Assembly: GCF_020251205.1 (NCBI RefSeq) | Contig: NZ_JAIWYX010000016.1 | Span: 1 to 64,000 of the forward strand | Origin: Arthrobacter sp. M4 | GTDB taxonomy: Bacteria; Actinomycetota; Actinomycetes; Actinomycetales; Micrococcaceae | Length of the DNA stretch: 64,000 nucleotides | Direction of reading: 5' to 3' | Shown here: positions 7,700 through 14,787 of the stretch, piece after piece | Layout: each line of letters starts with the position of its first letter | How positions within the stretch are numbered: the first letter of the stretch is position 1 | The notes under the pieces: model-generated | What the model was told of the DNA's origin: nothing | Databases searched by the model: none | Seen by the model: only the letters and a program-made list of their open reading frames with translations | Translations under genes and position numbers: made by a program

Positions 7700-9250
7700 T
7701 CAGACTCCCAGGAGGGCGTTAATCGGTCCGCGGGCGAAGTACACCACGAAGCCCAGCGTGACTGCCCACATCAAGGGATGGACCTTGCGGAATCGTCCCG
7801 AAGCCGCACTGATCACAGCCCAGGAAACGAACCCGACGCCGATGCCGTTGGCGATCGAGTAGCTCAGCGGCATGGTGACAATGGTCAGGAACGCAGGGAG
7901 GGCCACTGAGAACTTGCTGAAATTGATCTCGCGGATCTGCGCCATCATCATGGCACCCACCACCACCAACGCAGCCGCAGCCACTTCGAGCGGTACCACC
8001 GACGTCAACGGGGTCAGGAACATCGAGCCCAGGAATAGTGCACCGGTGACCACGGACGCCAAGCCTGTGCGTGCCCCTTCGCCGATACCGGCAGCCGAGT
8101 CGATGTACACAGTGTTGGAGGAGCCCGAGGTCGCACCGCCGGCAACAGCGCCGAGGCCTTCAACGATGAACGCGGATTTCAGCCGGGGGAAGGTGCCGTC
8201 CTTGTAGGAAACCCCGGCGCTCTTGGCCAGGCCAGTCATGGTGCCCATGGCGTCGAAGAAGTTGGTGAACACCAGGGTGAAGACCAGCATCGTCGCAGCC
8301 AGGCCGCCGATCCTGCCGAAGGAGCCGAACAGGTCGAACTGTCCCACGAGGCCCAGGTCAGGCACGGACACCAGTTGGCCGGACAGAACCGGGGTGTTGA
8401 GGTGCCAGCCGCCCGGGTTGTCCGCGCTGGATGGGCCGATGTGCATCACGGCCTCGACGATGGCGGCCAACGCCGTGGTGGCGACGATTCCGATCAGGAG
8501 GCCGCCCTGAATCTTGCGGGCCACCAGGATCCCCATCACCAGCAGGCCCGCGATGAAGACGAGCGTGGGAATGGACGTGATGGATCCGCCTTCGCCGAGC
8601 TGGACCGGGGGTCCGCCCTGGGTGCGGCGCACAAAGCCGGAGTCCACAAAGCCGATGAAGGCAATGAACAGGCCGATGCCCACCGTGATGGCGGCCTTGA
8701 GTTCCTTGGGCACGGCTTTGAAGATGGCGGTCCGCGCGCCGGTGACGCCGAACAGCACAATCAGGATGCCGTTGATGACCACCAGGCCCATGGCCTCGGG
8801 CCAGGTCACCTCGTGGATCACCGCCACGGCTAGGAACGAGTTGATGCCCAGGCCTGCTGCGAGGCCGAACGGCAGGTTGGCTATGAGGCCGAACAGGATG
8901 GTCATGACACCCGCCGTCAGGCCTGTCACGGCACCTACCTGGGCTGCGGAGAGCCAGCCGCCAGCGACGTCGGTGGGGGCGTTTTCCGGAGAGAAGCCGC
9001 CCAGGATGAGCGGGTTGAGGATCACGATGTAGGCCATCGTGAAGAAGGTGACCAGACCGCCGCGGAATTCGCGGGCTATGGTGGAGCCGCGCTTAGTGAC
9101 CTGGAAGAAGCTGTCCAGGACGGAGCTTGGCTTTTGGGGTCCGGGTTTTTGGAATCCAGGCTTTTGGAATCCGGTGGTTCGTTGCGCGGCTTCCCGCTCT
9201 GCAACTGCCGGCTTGTCGGAGTGGTTGTCCAGGATGGTCATTTCAGACAC
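7700..9250 (-). CDS. NCS2 family purine permease (AzgA/PbuG-like)
   Basis: The protein (516 aa) belongs to the hypoxanthine/guanine/adenine branch of the NCS2 transporters. Key stretches are TEFxGGL-like REFRGGLVTFFTMAYI, NPLILGG, GLAAGLGINSFLA, the QxxGLTxxG-like GLTAGVMTILFG, NFFDAMGTMTGLA and GATSGSSNTVYIDSAAGI. About 13 membrane segments are expected, working as a proton symporter in the inner membrane. The start is GTG 9250 with AGAGG upstream, 8 bp after the guaD stop; an in-frame ATG lies three codons later. The gene pair implies import of guanine or hypoxanthine coupled to deamination. The N terminus carries three Gly-x-Gln-Lys-Pro repeats (residues 27-41) coded by a 15-bp repeat. Confidence 0.88.
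   Translation of the reverse strand: MSEMTILDNHSDKPAVAEREAAQRTTGFQKPGFQKPGPQKPSSVLDSFFQVTKRGSTIAREFRGGLVTFFTMAYIVILNPLILGGFSPENAPTDVAGGWLSAAQVGAVTGLTAGVMTILFGLIANLPFGLAAGLGINSFLAVAVIHEVTWPEAMGLVVINGILIVLFGVTGARTAIFKAVPKELKAAITVGIGLFIAFIGFVDSGFVRRTQGGPPVQLGEGGSITSIPTLVFIAGLLVMGILVARKIQGGLLIGIVATTALAAIVEAVMHIGPSSADNPGGWHLNTPVLSGQLVSVPDLGLVGQFDLFGSFGRIGGLAATMLVFTLVFTNFFDAMGTMTGLAKSAGVSYKDGTFPRLKSAFIVEGLGAVAGGATSGSSNTVYIDSAAGIGEGARTGLASVVTGALFLGSMFLTPLTSVVPLEVAAAALVVVGAMMMAQIREINFSKFSVALPAFLTIVTMPLSYSIANGIGVGFVSWAVISAASGRFRKVHPLMWAVTLGFVVYFARGPINALLGV
9128..9172 (-). repeat. In-frame 15-bp repeat in the permease N terminus
   Basis: Three 15-bp units encode GFQKP, GFQKP and GPQKP in the cytoplasmic N-terminal tail of the NCS2 permease. 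The insertion sits ahead of the first conserved segment and should not disturb transport. Confidence 0.85.
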
Positions 9251-9258
9251 CGTGGCCT

Positions 9259-9750
9259 CTAGTAGTCGATCCTGGATTCGAGGGTGTTCCAGGTGTTGAA
9301 CGGCTCCAGGATGGCCGGTGCGTCTGGATCTGCGATCTCCAATTTGGAGACGGGCATTAGTTCACGGTTGTTGTTCTCGAAGTACTCGTAGAACATGGCG
9401 TCGTCGAAGCCCACAGAGGCTGCGTCGTGGCGGTCCGCGGCGTAGAAGACCCGGTCGATGCGGGCCCAGAGTGCTGAGGCCAGGCACATGGGGCATGGCT
9501 CGCAGCTGGTGTAAAGGGTTGCCCCGCTGAGGTCGAATGTATCCAGCTGGGTGCAGGCGTTGCGGATGGCCGTGACCTCGGCGTGGGCCGTGGGGTCATT
9601 GTTGGCTGTAACGCGGTTGACGCCCTCGAACGCCTGGCCATCGGCCGTGACGACGACGGCACCAAATGGTCCGCCGCTGCTGAGGACATTGGCTGTTGCA
9701 AGGCCAATTGACGTGGCCAGGAATTGCTCGGCCGTGACGGTGGTACTCAT
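9259..9750 (-). CDS. guaD: Guanine deaminase (cytidine-deaminase fold)
   Basis: The protein (163 aa) is a zinc deaminase of the CDA/TadA fold, with the zinc ligands in TAHAEVTAI and CEPCPMCLASALWARI and the guanine deaminase features VNRVTANNDPT and FDDAMFYEYF. It converts guanine to xanthine plus ammonia, supplying the XDH encoded downstream. The start is ATG 9750, with GGGAG at good spacing upstream; an in-frame alternative at 9795 adds 15 residues unlike the family. It is the first gene of an operon with the NCS2 permease (8-bp gap) and is divergent from 8-oxoguanine deaminase. B. subtilis GuaD is of similar length. Confidence 0.9.
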   Translation of the reverse strand: MSTTVTAEQFLATSIGLATANVLSSGGPFGAVVVTADGQAFEGVNRVTANNDPTAHAEVTAIRNACTQLDTFDLSGATLYTSCEPCPMCLASALWARIDRVFYAADRHDAASVGFDDAMFYEYFENNNRELMPVSKLEIADPDAPAILEPFNTWNTLESRIDY

Positions 9751-9834
9751 GATGCGACTCCCTTTAGTGCTGGGAAGCCGGGTGAACCAAAGCAAACAAC
9801 AGTTTGATGCTGACGGGAATGTTCCAGTGCTTCG

Positions 9835-9881
9835 CTACCAGGCTTCAGCATATGTGGTGAAGGTTAAGTTGCGCCTGGTAG
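9835..9881. promoter_or_regulatory. Inverted repeat in the guaD leader
   Basis: CTACCAGGC (9835-9843) and GCCTGGTAG (9873-9881) form a perfect 9-bp inverted repeat around 29 nt, upstream of guaD. It could be an operator pair or the closing stem of a 5'-leader structure. Confidence 0.35.
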
Positions 9882-9960
9882 ATAGCTTCCCGAGATCCGG
9901 GGGCCCGCCTTTGGCAGATATGACAGTAGCACTGTGGATGTGAGCCGCGCCATAGTTTTC

Positions 9961-9976
9961 TGAAAAAAATATTTCA
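9961..9976. promoter_or_regulatory. Candidate regulator box, TGAAAA-N4-ATTTCA
   Basis: TGAAAAAAATATTTCA is a 16-bp imperfect dyad between the divergent guaD and 8-oxoguanine deaminase genes. It matches the outer bases of the stronger dyads at 13669, 16398 and 17353, but its inner half-site bases are A/T rather than C/G, so it is the weakest of the four. Confidence 0.4.
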
Positions 9977-10050
9977 TCATGCGAGATTACTAATTGCCTG
10001 TGCCGCATTTCCGGGGTACGCGGGGCTAGTTGTGGGTGCCCGATTGCCGC

Positions 10051-10086
10051 AAACGGCCGTTTTTCAGGGCGGCAAAACGGCCGTTT
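10051..10086. promoter_or_regulatory. Two AAACGGCCGTTT palindromes, 24 bp apart
   Basis: The perfect 12-bp palindrome AAACGGCCGTTT occurs at 10051-10062 and again at 10075-10086. The two can also pair with each other as a larger hairpin. They lie in the guaD/8-oxoguanine deaminase divergent promoter region, 146-181 bp before the latter. A double operator is the likelier reading, since both genes diverge from here. Confidence 0.5.
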
Positions 10087-10231
10087 GGGGCAACGCGTCG
10101 AACCTCAGTCACATTGACGCGGAATCGCCGGCCTCCTACGCTGGGGCCACCGGCTGGCGCCGGGACCTGGATCAGCAGACAGGGCCTCACTGAGCTGGAT
10201 AGCGAACACCGACTACCAGACAAGGACGCAC

Positions 10232-11596
10232 ATGGCCCTTTCAACCCCGCACCGCAGGCTTTGGATCAAGAATCCCCTGGGTATTTTCACGGCCAACGAA
10301 CTGGATGCCCGCGGCGGCCTGGTGGTAAGCGACGGCCGGATCGCGGAACTGGTACCCGCCGGCGGATATCCGATGGAACCCTGGGACAGCGTTTTTGATG
10401 CTGGAACCCACGTGGTGACGCCGGGGCTCATCAATGCGCACCACCACTTCTACCAAACACTCACCCGGGCCTGGGCTCCGGTGGCCAATGCTCCCCTGTT
10501 CCCCTGGCTGCAGAACCTCTATCCTGTGTGGGCGCGGCTGACCCCCGACGCCCTGGCCATCGCAGTGAAAGTGGCCGTCGCTGAATTGCTGCTGTCAGGT
10601 TGTACAACCACTGCTGACCATCACTACCTCTTCCCCTCCGGCCTTGGGAACGCAATAGATCTGGAGGTTGCGGTGGTACGGGAAATGGGCATTAGGGCCA
10701 CGCTCACCCGCGGCTCCATGACACTCGGAGAAGACGACGGCGGCCTGCCGCCCCGGGAAACGGTCCAGGATGCGGACGCGATCCTGGCCGACAGCGAGCG
10801 GCTCATCGACGCTTACCACGAGCGCGGCGAGGGGGCCTTCATCCAGATCGCGTTGGCGCCCTGCTCACCGTTCTCCGTGACAAAGGAAACCATGGCGGAG
10901 ACTGCCGCGTTGGCTGAGCGCCGCGATGTTCGCCTGCACACCCATCTTGCGGAAACCAAGGACGAGGAAGATTTCTGCCGGGAGATGTTCGGCCTTCGTA
11001 CCGTGGATTACTTGGAAAGCGTCGGATGGCTGGGCAACCGGACGTGGCTCGGCCACGGAATCCATTTCAACAACACGGAAATCCCGCGGCTGGGAGCCGC
11101 GGGCACCGCCGTCGCCCATTGTCCGACGTCGAACATGCGGCTGGCCTCCGGCACCGCGCGCGTGCTGGAACTGGAAGCGGCTGGCGTTCCCGTAGGAGTC
11201 GGCGTGGACGGCTCGGCTTCCAACGACGCATCCAACATGATCCTCGAAGCGCGCCAGGCCCTCTATCTTCAACGGCTCCGCTACGGCGCCGGCGTCGCGG
11301 TGGAGCGGGCGCTCACCTGGGCGACGCGCGGCTCGGCCGCCGCTTTGGGAAGGTCCGACGTCGGGCAGTTGGCTCCCGGGATGCAGGCCGACCTGGCGCT
11401 GTTCCGCCTGGACGAGCTGAAGTTCTCCGGAAGCCACGACCCCGTTGCGGCGCTCCTGTTATGCGGTGCCGATCGCGCCGACCGCGTCATGGTGGGCGGG
11501 GAATGGCGGGTTGTGGATGGCACCATTCCAGGCCTGGACGTTGCGCGGTTGGTTGCCGAGCACTCCGAAGCGGCACGAAAGCTGGTTCAAGGCTAG
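10232..11596 (+). CDS. 8-oxoguanine deaminase (amidohydrolase)
   Basis: The protein (454 aa) is a COG0402 amidohydrolase TIM barrel. Zinc ligands are visible in INAHHHFYQTLTRAW, a later HTHLAETKDEE, GHGIHF and VGVDGSASNDASN. The family signature for 8-oxoguanine deaminase is the run around the first histidines plus CTTTADHHYLFP. It deaminates 8-oxoguanine directly to urate, so it feeds uricase without XDH. The start is ATG 10232 with AAGGACG upstream. It is single-cistron, divergent from guaD, and followed by a nested hairpin. A closely related reading would be a hydroxydechloroatrazine-type amidohydrolase, but the purine context favours 8-oxoguanine. Confidence 0.85.
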   Translation: MALSTPHRRLWIKNPLGIFTANELDARGGLVVSDGRIAELVPAGGYPMEPWDSVFDAGTHVVTPGLINAHHHFYQTLTRAWAPVANAPLFPWLQNLYPVWARLTPDALAIAVKVAVAELLLSGCTTTADHHYLFPSGLGNAIDLEVAVVREMGIRATLTRGSMTLGEDDGGLPPRETVQDADAILADSERLIDAYHERGEGAFIQIALAPCSPFSVTKETMAETAALAERRDVRLHTHLAETKDEEDFCREMFGLRTVDYLESVGWLGNRTWLGHGIHFNNTEIPRLGAAGTAVAHCPTSNMRLASGTARVLELEAAGVPVGVGVDGSASNDASNMILEARQALYLQRLRYGAGVAVERALTWATRGSAAALGRSDVGQLAPGMQADLALFRLDELKFSGSHDPVAALLLCGADRADRVMVGGEWRVVDGTIPGLDVARLVAEHSEAARKLVQG

Positions 11597-11623
11597 CCCG
11601 CTATGGCTCGCCCGATTGGAAGA

Positions 11624-11665
11624 TCCCCGGCCTGATCATGTTGCTCAACATCCGCGCTCCGGGGA
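11624..11665 (+). terminator. Nested hairpin after 8-oxoguanine deaminase
   Basis: An outer stem TCCCCGG/CCGGGGA (11624-11630 and 11659-11665) encloses an inner stem ATGTTG/CAACAT (11638-11643 and 11646-11651) with equal 7-nt internal loops. It sits 27 bp after the stop and 40 bp before the next gene. Confidence 0.55.
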
Positions 11666-11704
11666 ACCATCGAAATGACGGCGAATCGTTGCTAGCGTGG
11701 CCGC

Positions 11705-12964
11705 ATGAGCCCGTCGAAGACCCCGGCCGAAATACTCGACATCGACGGCGTCGAGGTTCGCATTTCGAACCCTGACAAGGTGGTGTTCCCTGAGCCAGGG
11801 CTCACGAAGCTGAACCTGGTGCGCTACTACCTCGCCGTGGCGGATGGCGCACTGCGCGGTGCCGGCGGCCGACCCATGGTTCTCAAGCGTTTCCCGAAGG
11901 GCATCGATGCGGAGGCGTTCTTCCAGAAGCGCGTCCCTGAAAACCATCCGGTCTTCATCGACACCGCAACGCTGCGCTACGCTTCCGGGACGTCGGCGGA
12001 GGAAGCCGTCATACGGGATGCCGCAGGCCTGGCGTGGGTTGTGAATCTTGGCTGCCTCGACCTCAACCCGCATCCGGTTCGCGCTGAGGATCTGGAGCAC
12101 CCCGACGAACTCCGGGTGGACCTTGACCCGATGCCGGGGGTCGACTGGTCGCAAATCGTGGACGTCGCCTATGTTGCGCAGGAGGTGCTCGACGACGTGG
12201 GACTCGTGGGGTGGCCGAAAACCAGCGGGTCGCGCGGACTCCATATCCTGGTGCGCATCGCGCCGCAGTGGTCGTACCGCGACGTGCGCCTCGCCGCGGA
12301 AACCTTGGCCCGGGAGGTGGAGAACCGCGCTCCCGGCTTGGCCACGGCACGGTGGTGGAAGGAGGAACGCGGCGAGAGCGTCTTTGTCGACTTCAACCAG
12401 AACGCAAAGGACCGAACCGTGGCATCCGCATACTCGATCCGACCCCTGCCGGATGCCCGGGTCTCGACGCCGCTCGCCTGGGACGAAGTCCGCTCCGCAC
12501 GGCCGGAACAATTCACGGTCCAAACAGTGCCTGGGCGCTTCGCCGACGTGGGCGACCCCCACGCAGGCATCGATGACGCCGTGGGCGCCCTCGATGGGCT
12601 CCTCGCACTGGCTGCGGAGCTCGGCCCCGCTGAGAAGCCGCCGCGGGGCGGGAACGGTCAGGGTGGCGACGGCTCAGGTCGCAGGCAATCGGTGATGCCG
12701 CTGATCGAGGTGGCCCGTACTAAGACCAAGCCCGAGGCGCTGGCGGCGCTCGATGAGTGGAAGTCACGGCATTCAGACGTTGTCCCCTCTTTGCATCCCG
12801 CCGATGTGCTGGTGGACGGAATGCGCGGATCGAGCTCGCTCTGGTACAGGGTGCGAGTGAACTTGCAGCACGTCCCCGAAGCTGAGCGTCCGCCTCAGGA
12901 GGAACTCATCGCCCACTACGACCCGTGGGCGGGCAAGGTGTGGCCGGGGCGCCCTGGTTCCTGA
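11705..12964 (+). CDS. Stand-alone LigD-type primase/polymerase domain protein
   Basis: The protein (419 aa) matches the polymerase (PrimPol/AEP) domain of bacterial DNA ligase D: VRISNPDKVVFPEPGLTKLNLVRYY at the start, LNPHPVRAEDLEHPDELRVDLDP with the catalytic DxD, KTSGSRGLHILVRI, and FVDFNQNAKDRTVASAYSIRP. In non-homologous end joining this domain fills gaps with ribonucleotides. No ligase or phosphoesterase domain is attached, and no Ku gene is in the window, so it is a split or accessory PolDom. Residues about 320-419 are an extra C-terminal part with a MRGSSSLWYRVRVNL motif, as in actinobacterial homologues. The start is ATG 11705. It is flanked by terminators and unrelated to the purine genes. 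Confidence 0.87.
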   Translation: MSPSKTPAEILDIDGVEVRISNPDKVVFPEPGLTKLNLVRYYLAVADGALRGAGGRPMVLKRFPKGIDAEAFFQKRVPENHPVFIDTATLRYASGTSAEEAVIRDAAGLAWVVNLGCLDLNPHPVRAEDLEHPDELRVDLDPMPGVDWSQIVDVAYVAQEVLDDVGLVGWPKTSGSRGLHILVRIAPQWSYRDVRLAAETLAREVENRAPGLATARWWKEERGESVFVDFNQNAKDRTVASAYSIRPLPDARVSTPLAWDEVRSARPEQFTVQTVPGRFADVGDPHAGIDDAVGALDGLLALAAELGPAEKPPRGGNGQGGDGSGRRQSVMPLIEVARTKTKPEALAALDEWKSRHSDVVPSLHPADVLVDGMRGSSSLWYRVRVNLQHVPEAERPPQEELIAHYDPWAGKVWPGRPGS

Positions 12965-13047
12965 GCCAGCTTGCTGCGAAGAGCCCTGATGAGGCGGCAC
13001 GGCGTCCCGAACAAGAGACCGCCGCGGGAACAACCGATGCAAGAAGA

Positions 13048-13079
13048 GGCGGGCGGCACCTCCTCAGGTGCCGCCCGCC
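13048..13079. terminator. Strong hairpin between convergent genes
   Basis: A perfect 14-bp stem with a 4-nt loop, 13048-13061 pairing with 13066-13079, centred on GGCGGCACCT/AGGTGCCGCC. It lies between the LigD-type gene (+) and the 58-residue gene (-) and can serve both. No T-run. Confidence 0.7.
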
Positions 13080-13128
13080 GTGGGCTCCGTTGCGCAGAGT
13101 CCTACGCCCCTCGTTCGATGCAGGAATA

Positions 13129-13305
13129 TCAGGGGCGCTGCCGGCCGAATACCGGGAGCGCGCGCAACCAGCGGGAGAATCCGCCGGTTTTGCGGTCACA
13201 GTCGGCCGGAATGTAGAAGTCCGGATCCGTGGCACCGAACGGCAGGTACAGCTCCTGGCCGGGTGCCGGGAAATCCGCGACGGTGTTCGTGTCCTTCGAG
13301 TCCAT
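13129..13305 (-). CDS. Small hypothetical protein (58 aa)
   Basis: The protein has 58 residues, starting MDSKDTNTVADFPAPGQELY and ending SRWLRALPVFGRQRP. I do not recognise a family. It is acidic at the N terminus and basic at the C terminus, with a single cysteine (residue 38), a conserved-looking GATDPDFYIPADCDRKTGGF middle and no membrane segment. The start ATG 13305 has an excellent AGGAGG 5 nt upstream, and a promoter-like TTGATT-N16-TATCCC lies before it with a palindrome in its spacer. These signals make it a real gene despite its size. Function unknown; position next to uricase does not prove a purine role. Confidence 0.65.
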   Translation of the reverse strand: MDSKDTNTVADFPAPGQELYLPFGATDPDFYIPADCDRKTGGFSRWLRALPVFGRQRP

Positions 13306-13361
13306 CTGTTCCTCCTCGTTCCTCCACAGTTGATGGGTAGATGTTTTCCGCAATTGGGATA

Positions 13362-13378
13362 TTTCCGCTATTCGGAAA
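13362..13378 (-). promoter_or_regulatory. Palindrome inside the spacer of a likely promoter
   Basis: TTTCCG-N5-CGGAAA (13362-13378) lies between a minus-strand TTGATT and TATCCC spaced 16 bp, upstream of the 58-residue gene. A dyad between -35 and -10 is the classical position of a repressor site. Confidence 0.45.
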
Positions 13379-13583
13379 ATCAATTTTGTTATATGGAAAG
13401 CATAGTGGGATACCAAACGCCCCGTCAATGGGTCGCATCCAGCAATCGCCGGCATCCGGTCACATTCGGCAGGCAGATAACGATTCCGAAGAAGTGATGT
13501 ACACCACGGCACTCCATGAGCTACGCTCTTTCCAATTCGTGGCGCAGGTCACGTAACCTGGGAGCAGCAGGCAGGGTCGTAAT

Positions 13584-13615
13584 GAGCTGGCATCAACGGA
13601 TGCCGGCTCTTTTTT
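13584..13615 (+). terminator. Canonical intrinsic terminator with T6, no upstream gene
   Basis: Stem GAGCTGGCATC/GATGCCGGCTC (13584-13594 and 13599-13609, one G-T wobble), loop AACG, followed by six T. It is the best intrinsic terminator in the window. The nearest upstream plus-strand gene stops at 12964 behind its own hairpin, so this likely ends a small RNA or attenuates a uricase leader. Confidence 0.75.
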
Positions 13616-13668
13616 ATTGGGTCGGCTCCACCGGAAACGCGCTTGCAATGCGCGCTTAATTTCAATGA

Positions 13669-13684
13669 TGGAACGTAGGTTCCA
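13669..13684. promoter_or_regulatory. Candidate regulator box upstream of uricase
   Basis: TGGAACGTAGGTTCCA is TGGAAC-N4-GTTCCA, a perfect dyad 24 bp before the uricase start. It is the best example of a 16-bp motif seen at four purine promoters here. The half-site resembles IclR-family operators (E. coli IclR binds a TGGAAAT-N-ATTTCCA box). Confidence 0.6.
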
Positions 13685-13708
13685 CATCACGGAAGTTGGG
13701 AGATGACC

Positions 13709-14617
13709 ATGAGCAACCACATCGTTCTTGGGGATAACCAGTACGGCAAGGCCGAAGTCCGCGTCGTCAAAGTCACCCGCGACACTGACCGCCACCAGAT
13801 CGAGGACCTGAATGTCACGTCGCAGCTGCGCGGTGATTTCGAAGCGGCCCATCTGGCGGGTGACAACGCCCACGTTGTTGCAACCGACACTCAGAAAAAC
13901 ACCATTTTCGCCTTCGCCCGCGATGGCATCGGCTCTCCCGAGGCGTTCCTCCTGCGGCTGAGTGGACACTTCACGTCTGAGTTCGACTGGGTCACCGGCG
14001 GCCGCTGGGAAGCCGAACTCTTCGCCTGGGACCGTATCCAGGCCCACGGCGCGCCACACGACCACAGCTTTGTCCGCAATGGGCAGGAAGTCCGTACCGC
14101 CGTCGTAGTCCGCGATGGTGCCACCACGCACGTGGTGTCCGGCCTCAAGGACCTGACCGTCCTCAAGACCACCCAGTCCGGGTTTGTTGGATACCCGAAG
14201 GACAAGTACACCACCCTCCCGGAGACCACGGACCGGATCCTGGCCACCGATGTCTCCACGCGCTGGCGCTACAAGACCGGCCTGGACTTTGCCGCGATCG
14301 ACTTCAACAAGAGCTACGAAGATATCAAGGGCCTGCTCCTGGAAGGCTTCACGGAGAAGTATTCGCATGCCCTCCAGCAGACGCTGTTCGACATGGGCAA
14401 GAAGGTCCTGGAAGCACACGCGGAAATCGACGAGATCAAGTTCTCCATGCCTAACAAGCACCACTTCCTGGTGGACCTCAGCCCGTTCGGCCTGGACAAC
14501 CCCGGAGAGGTTTTCTACGCTGCCGATCGCCCGTATGGCCTGATTGAAGCCACCGTTCAGCGCGACAACACCGCAGCCGCACCTGTGGCCTGGAGCGGCA
14601 TCGCCGGATTCTGCTGA
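13709..14617 (+). CDS. Urate oxidase (factor-independent uricase)
   Basis: The protein (302 aa) is a cofactor-free uricase of two T-fold domains. Visible are the N-terminal NQYGKAEVRVVKV with the catalytic lysine region, ATDTQKNTIFAFARDG holding the conserved Thr that binds the peroxo site, VVSGLKDLTVLKTTQSGF, and KHHFLVDLSPFGLDNPGEVFY. It oxidises urate to 5-hydroxyisourate and hydrogen peroxide in the cytoplasm. The start ATG 13709 has GGGAG 6 nt upstream; an ATG two codons earlier touches that site. The gene is alone between terminators. HIU hydrolase and OHCU decarboxylase, usual neighbours, are absent. No C-terminal SKL-like signal matters here. Confidence 0.95.
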   Translation: MSNHIVLGDNQYGKAEVRVVKVTRDTDRHQIEDLNVTSQLRGDFEAAHLAGDNAHVVATDTQKNTIFAFARDGIGSPEAFLLRLSGHFTSEFDWVTGGRWEAELFAWDRIQAHGAPHDHSFVRNGQEVRTAVVVRDGATTHVVSGLKDLTVLKTTQSGFVGYPKDKYTTLPETTDRILATDVSTRWRYKTGLDFAAIDFNKSYEDIKGLLLEGFTEKYSHALQQTLFDMGKKVLEAHAEIDEIKFSMPNKHHFLVDLSPFGLDNPGEVFYAADRPYGLIEATVQRDNTAAAPVAWSGIAGFC

Positions 14618-14655
14618 GCATTCGCTGAGCAATATTTTCCCCGGAGTGACGGAAG

Positions 14656-14691
14656 GCATCGGTCCGGGCGCGCCCGCGTCCGGACCGATGC
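14656..14691 (+). terminator. Hairpin after uricase
   Basis: A perfect 12-bp stem GCATCGGTCCGG/CCGGACCGATGC (14656-14667 and 14680-14691) around a 12-nt loop, 38 bp after the uricase stop. Confidence 0.65.
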
Positions 14692-14787
14692 ACCACCGAC
14701 GCTGCGGACCCACCATTCAGACCCAGCCATAACAACGTCGGCCCCGCTGCCCAGCTGCGGGTGAGCCATGCAAGGAAGAAGTCTGCA

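Larger units (their letters stand above)
13306..13708. other. 403-bp gap between the 58-residue gene and uricase
   Basis: No credible ORF. It contains an AT-rich promoter zone (about 13335-13405), a plus-strand intrinsic terminator at 13584-13615 with no obvious gene in front of it, and the uricase box at 13669-13684. An untranslated transcript from roughly 13400-13610 is possible. Confidence 0.6.

Noticed and set aside
7088..7909. 273-codon frame through the 18-bp repeat
   Set aside because: The repeat unit is a multiple of 3 and keeps several frames open; the predicted protein is only repeat and has no family resemblance.
13460..14716. 418-codon minus-strand frame across uricase
   Set aside because: Shadow of uricase; it also crosses the uricase promoter and terminators.
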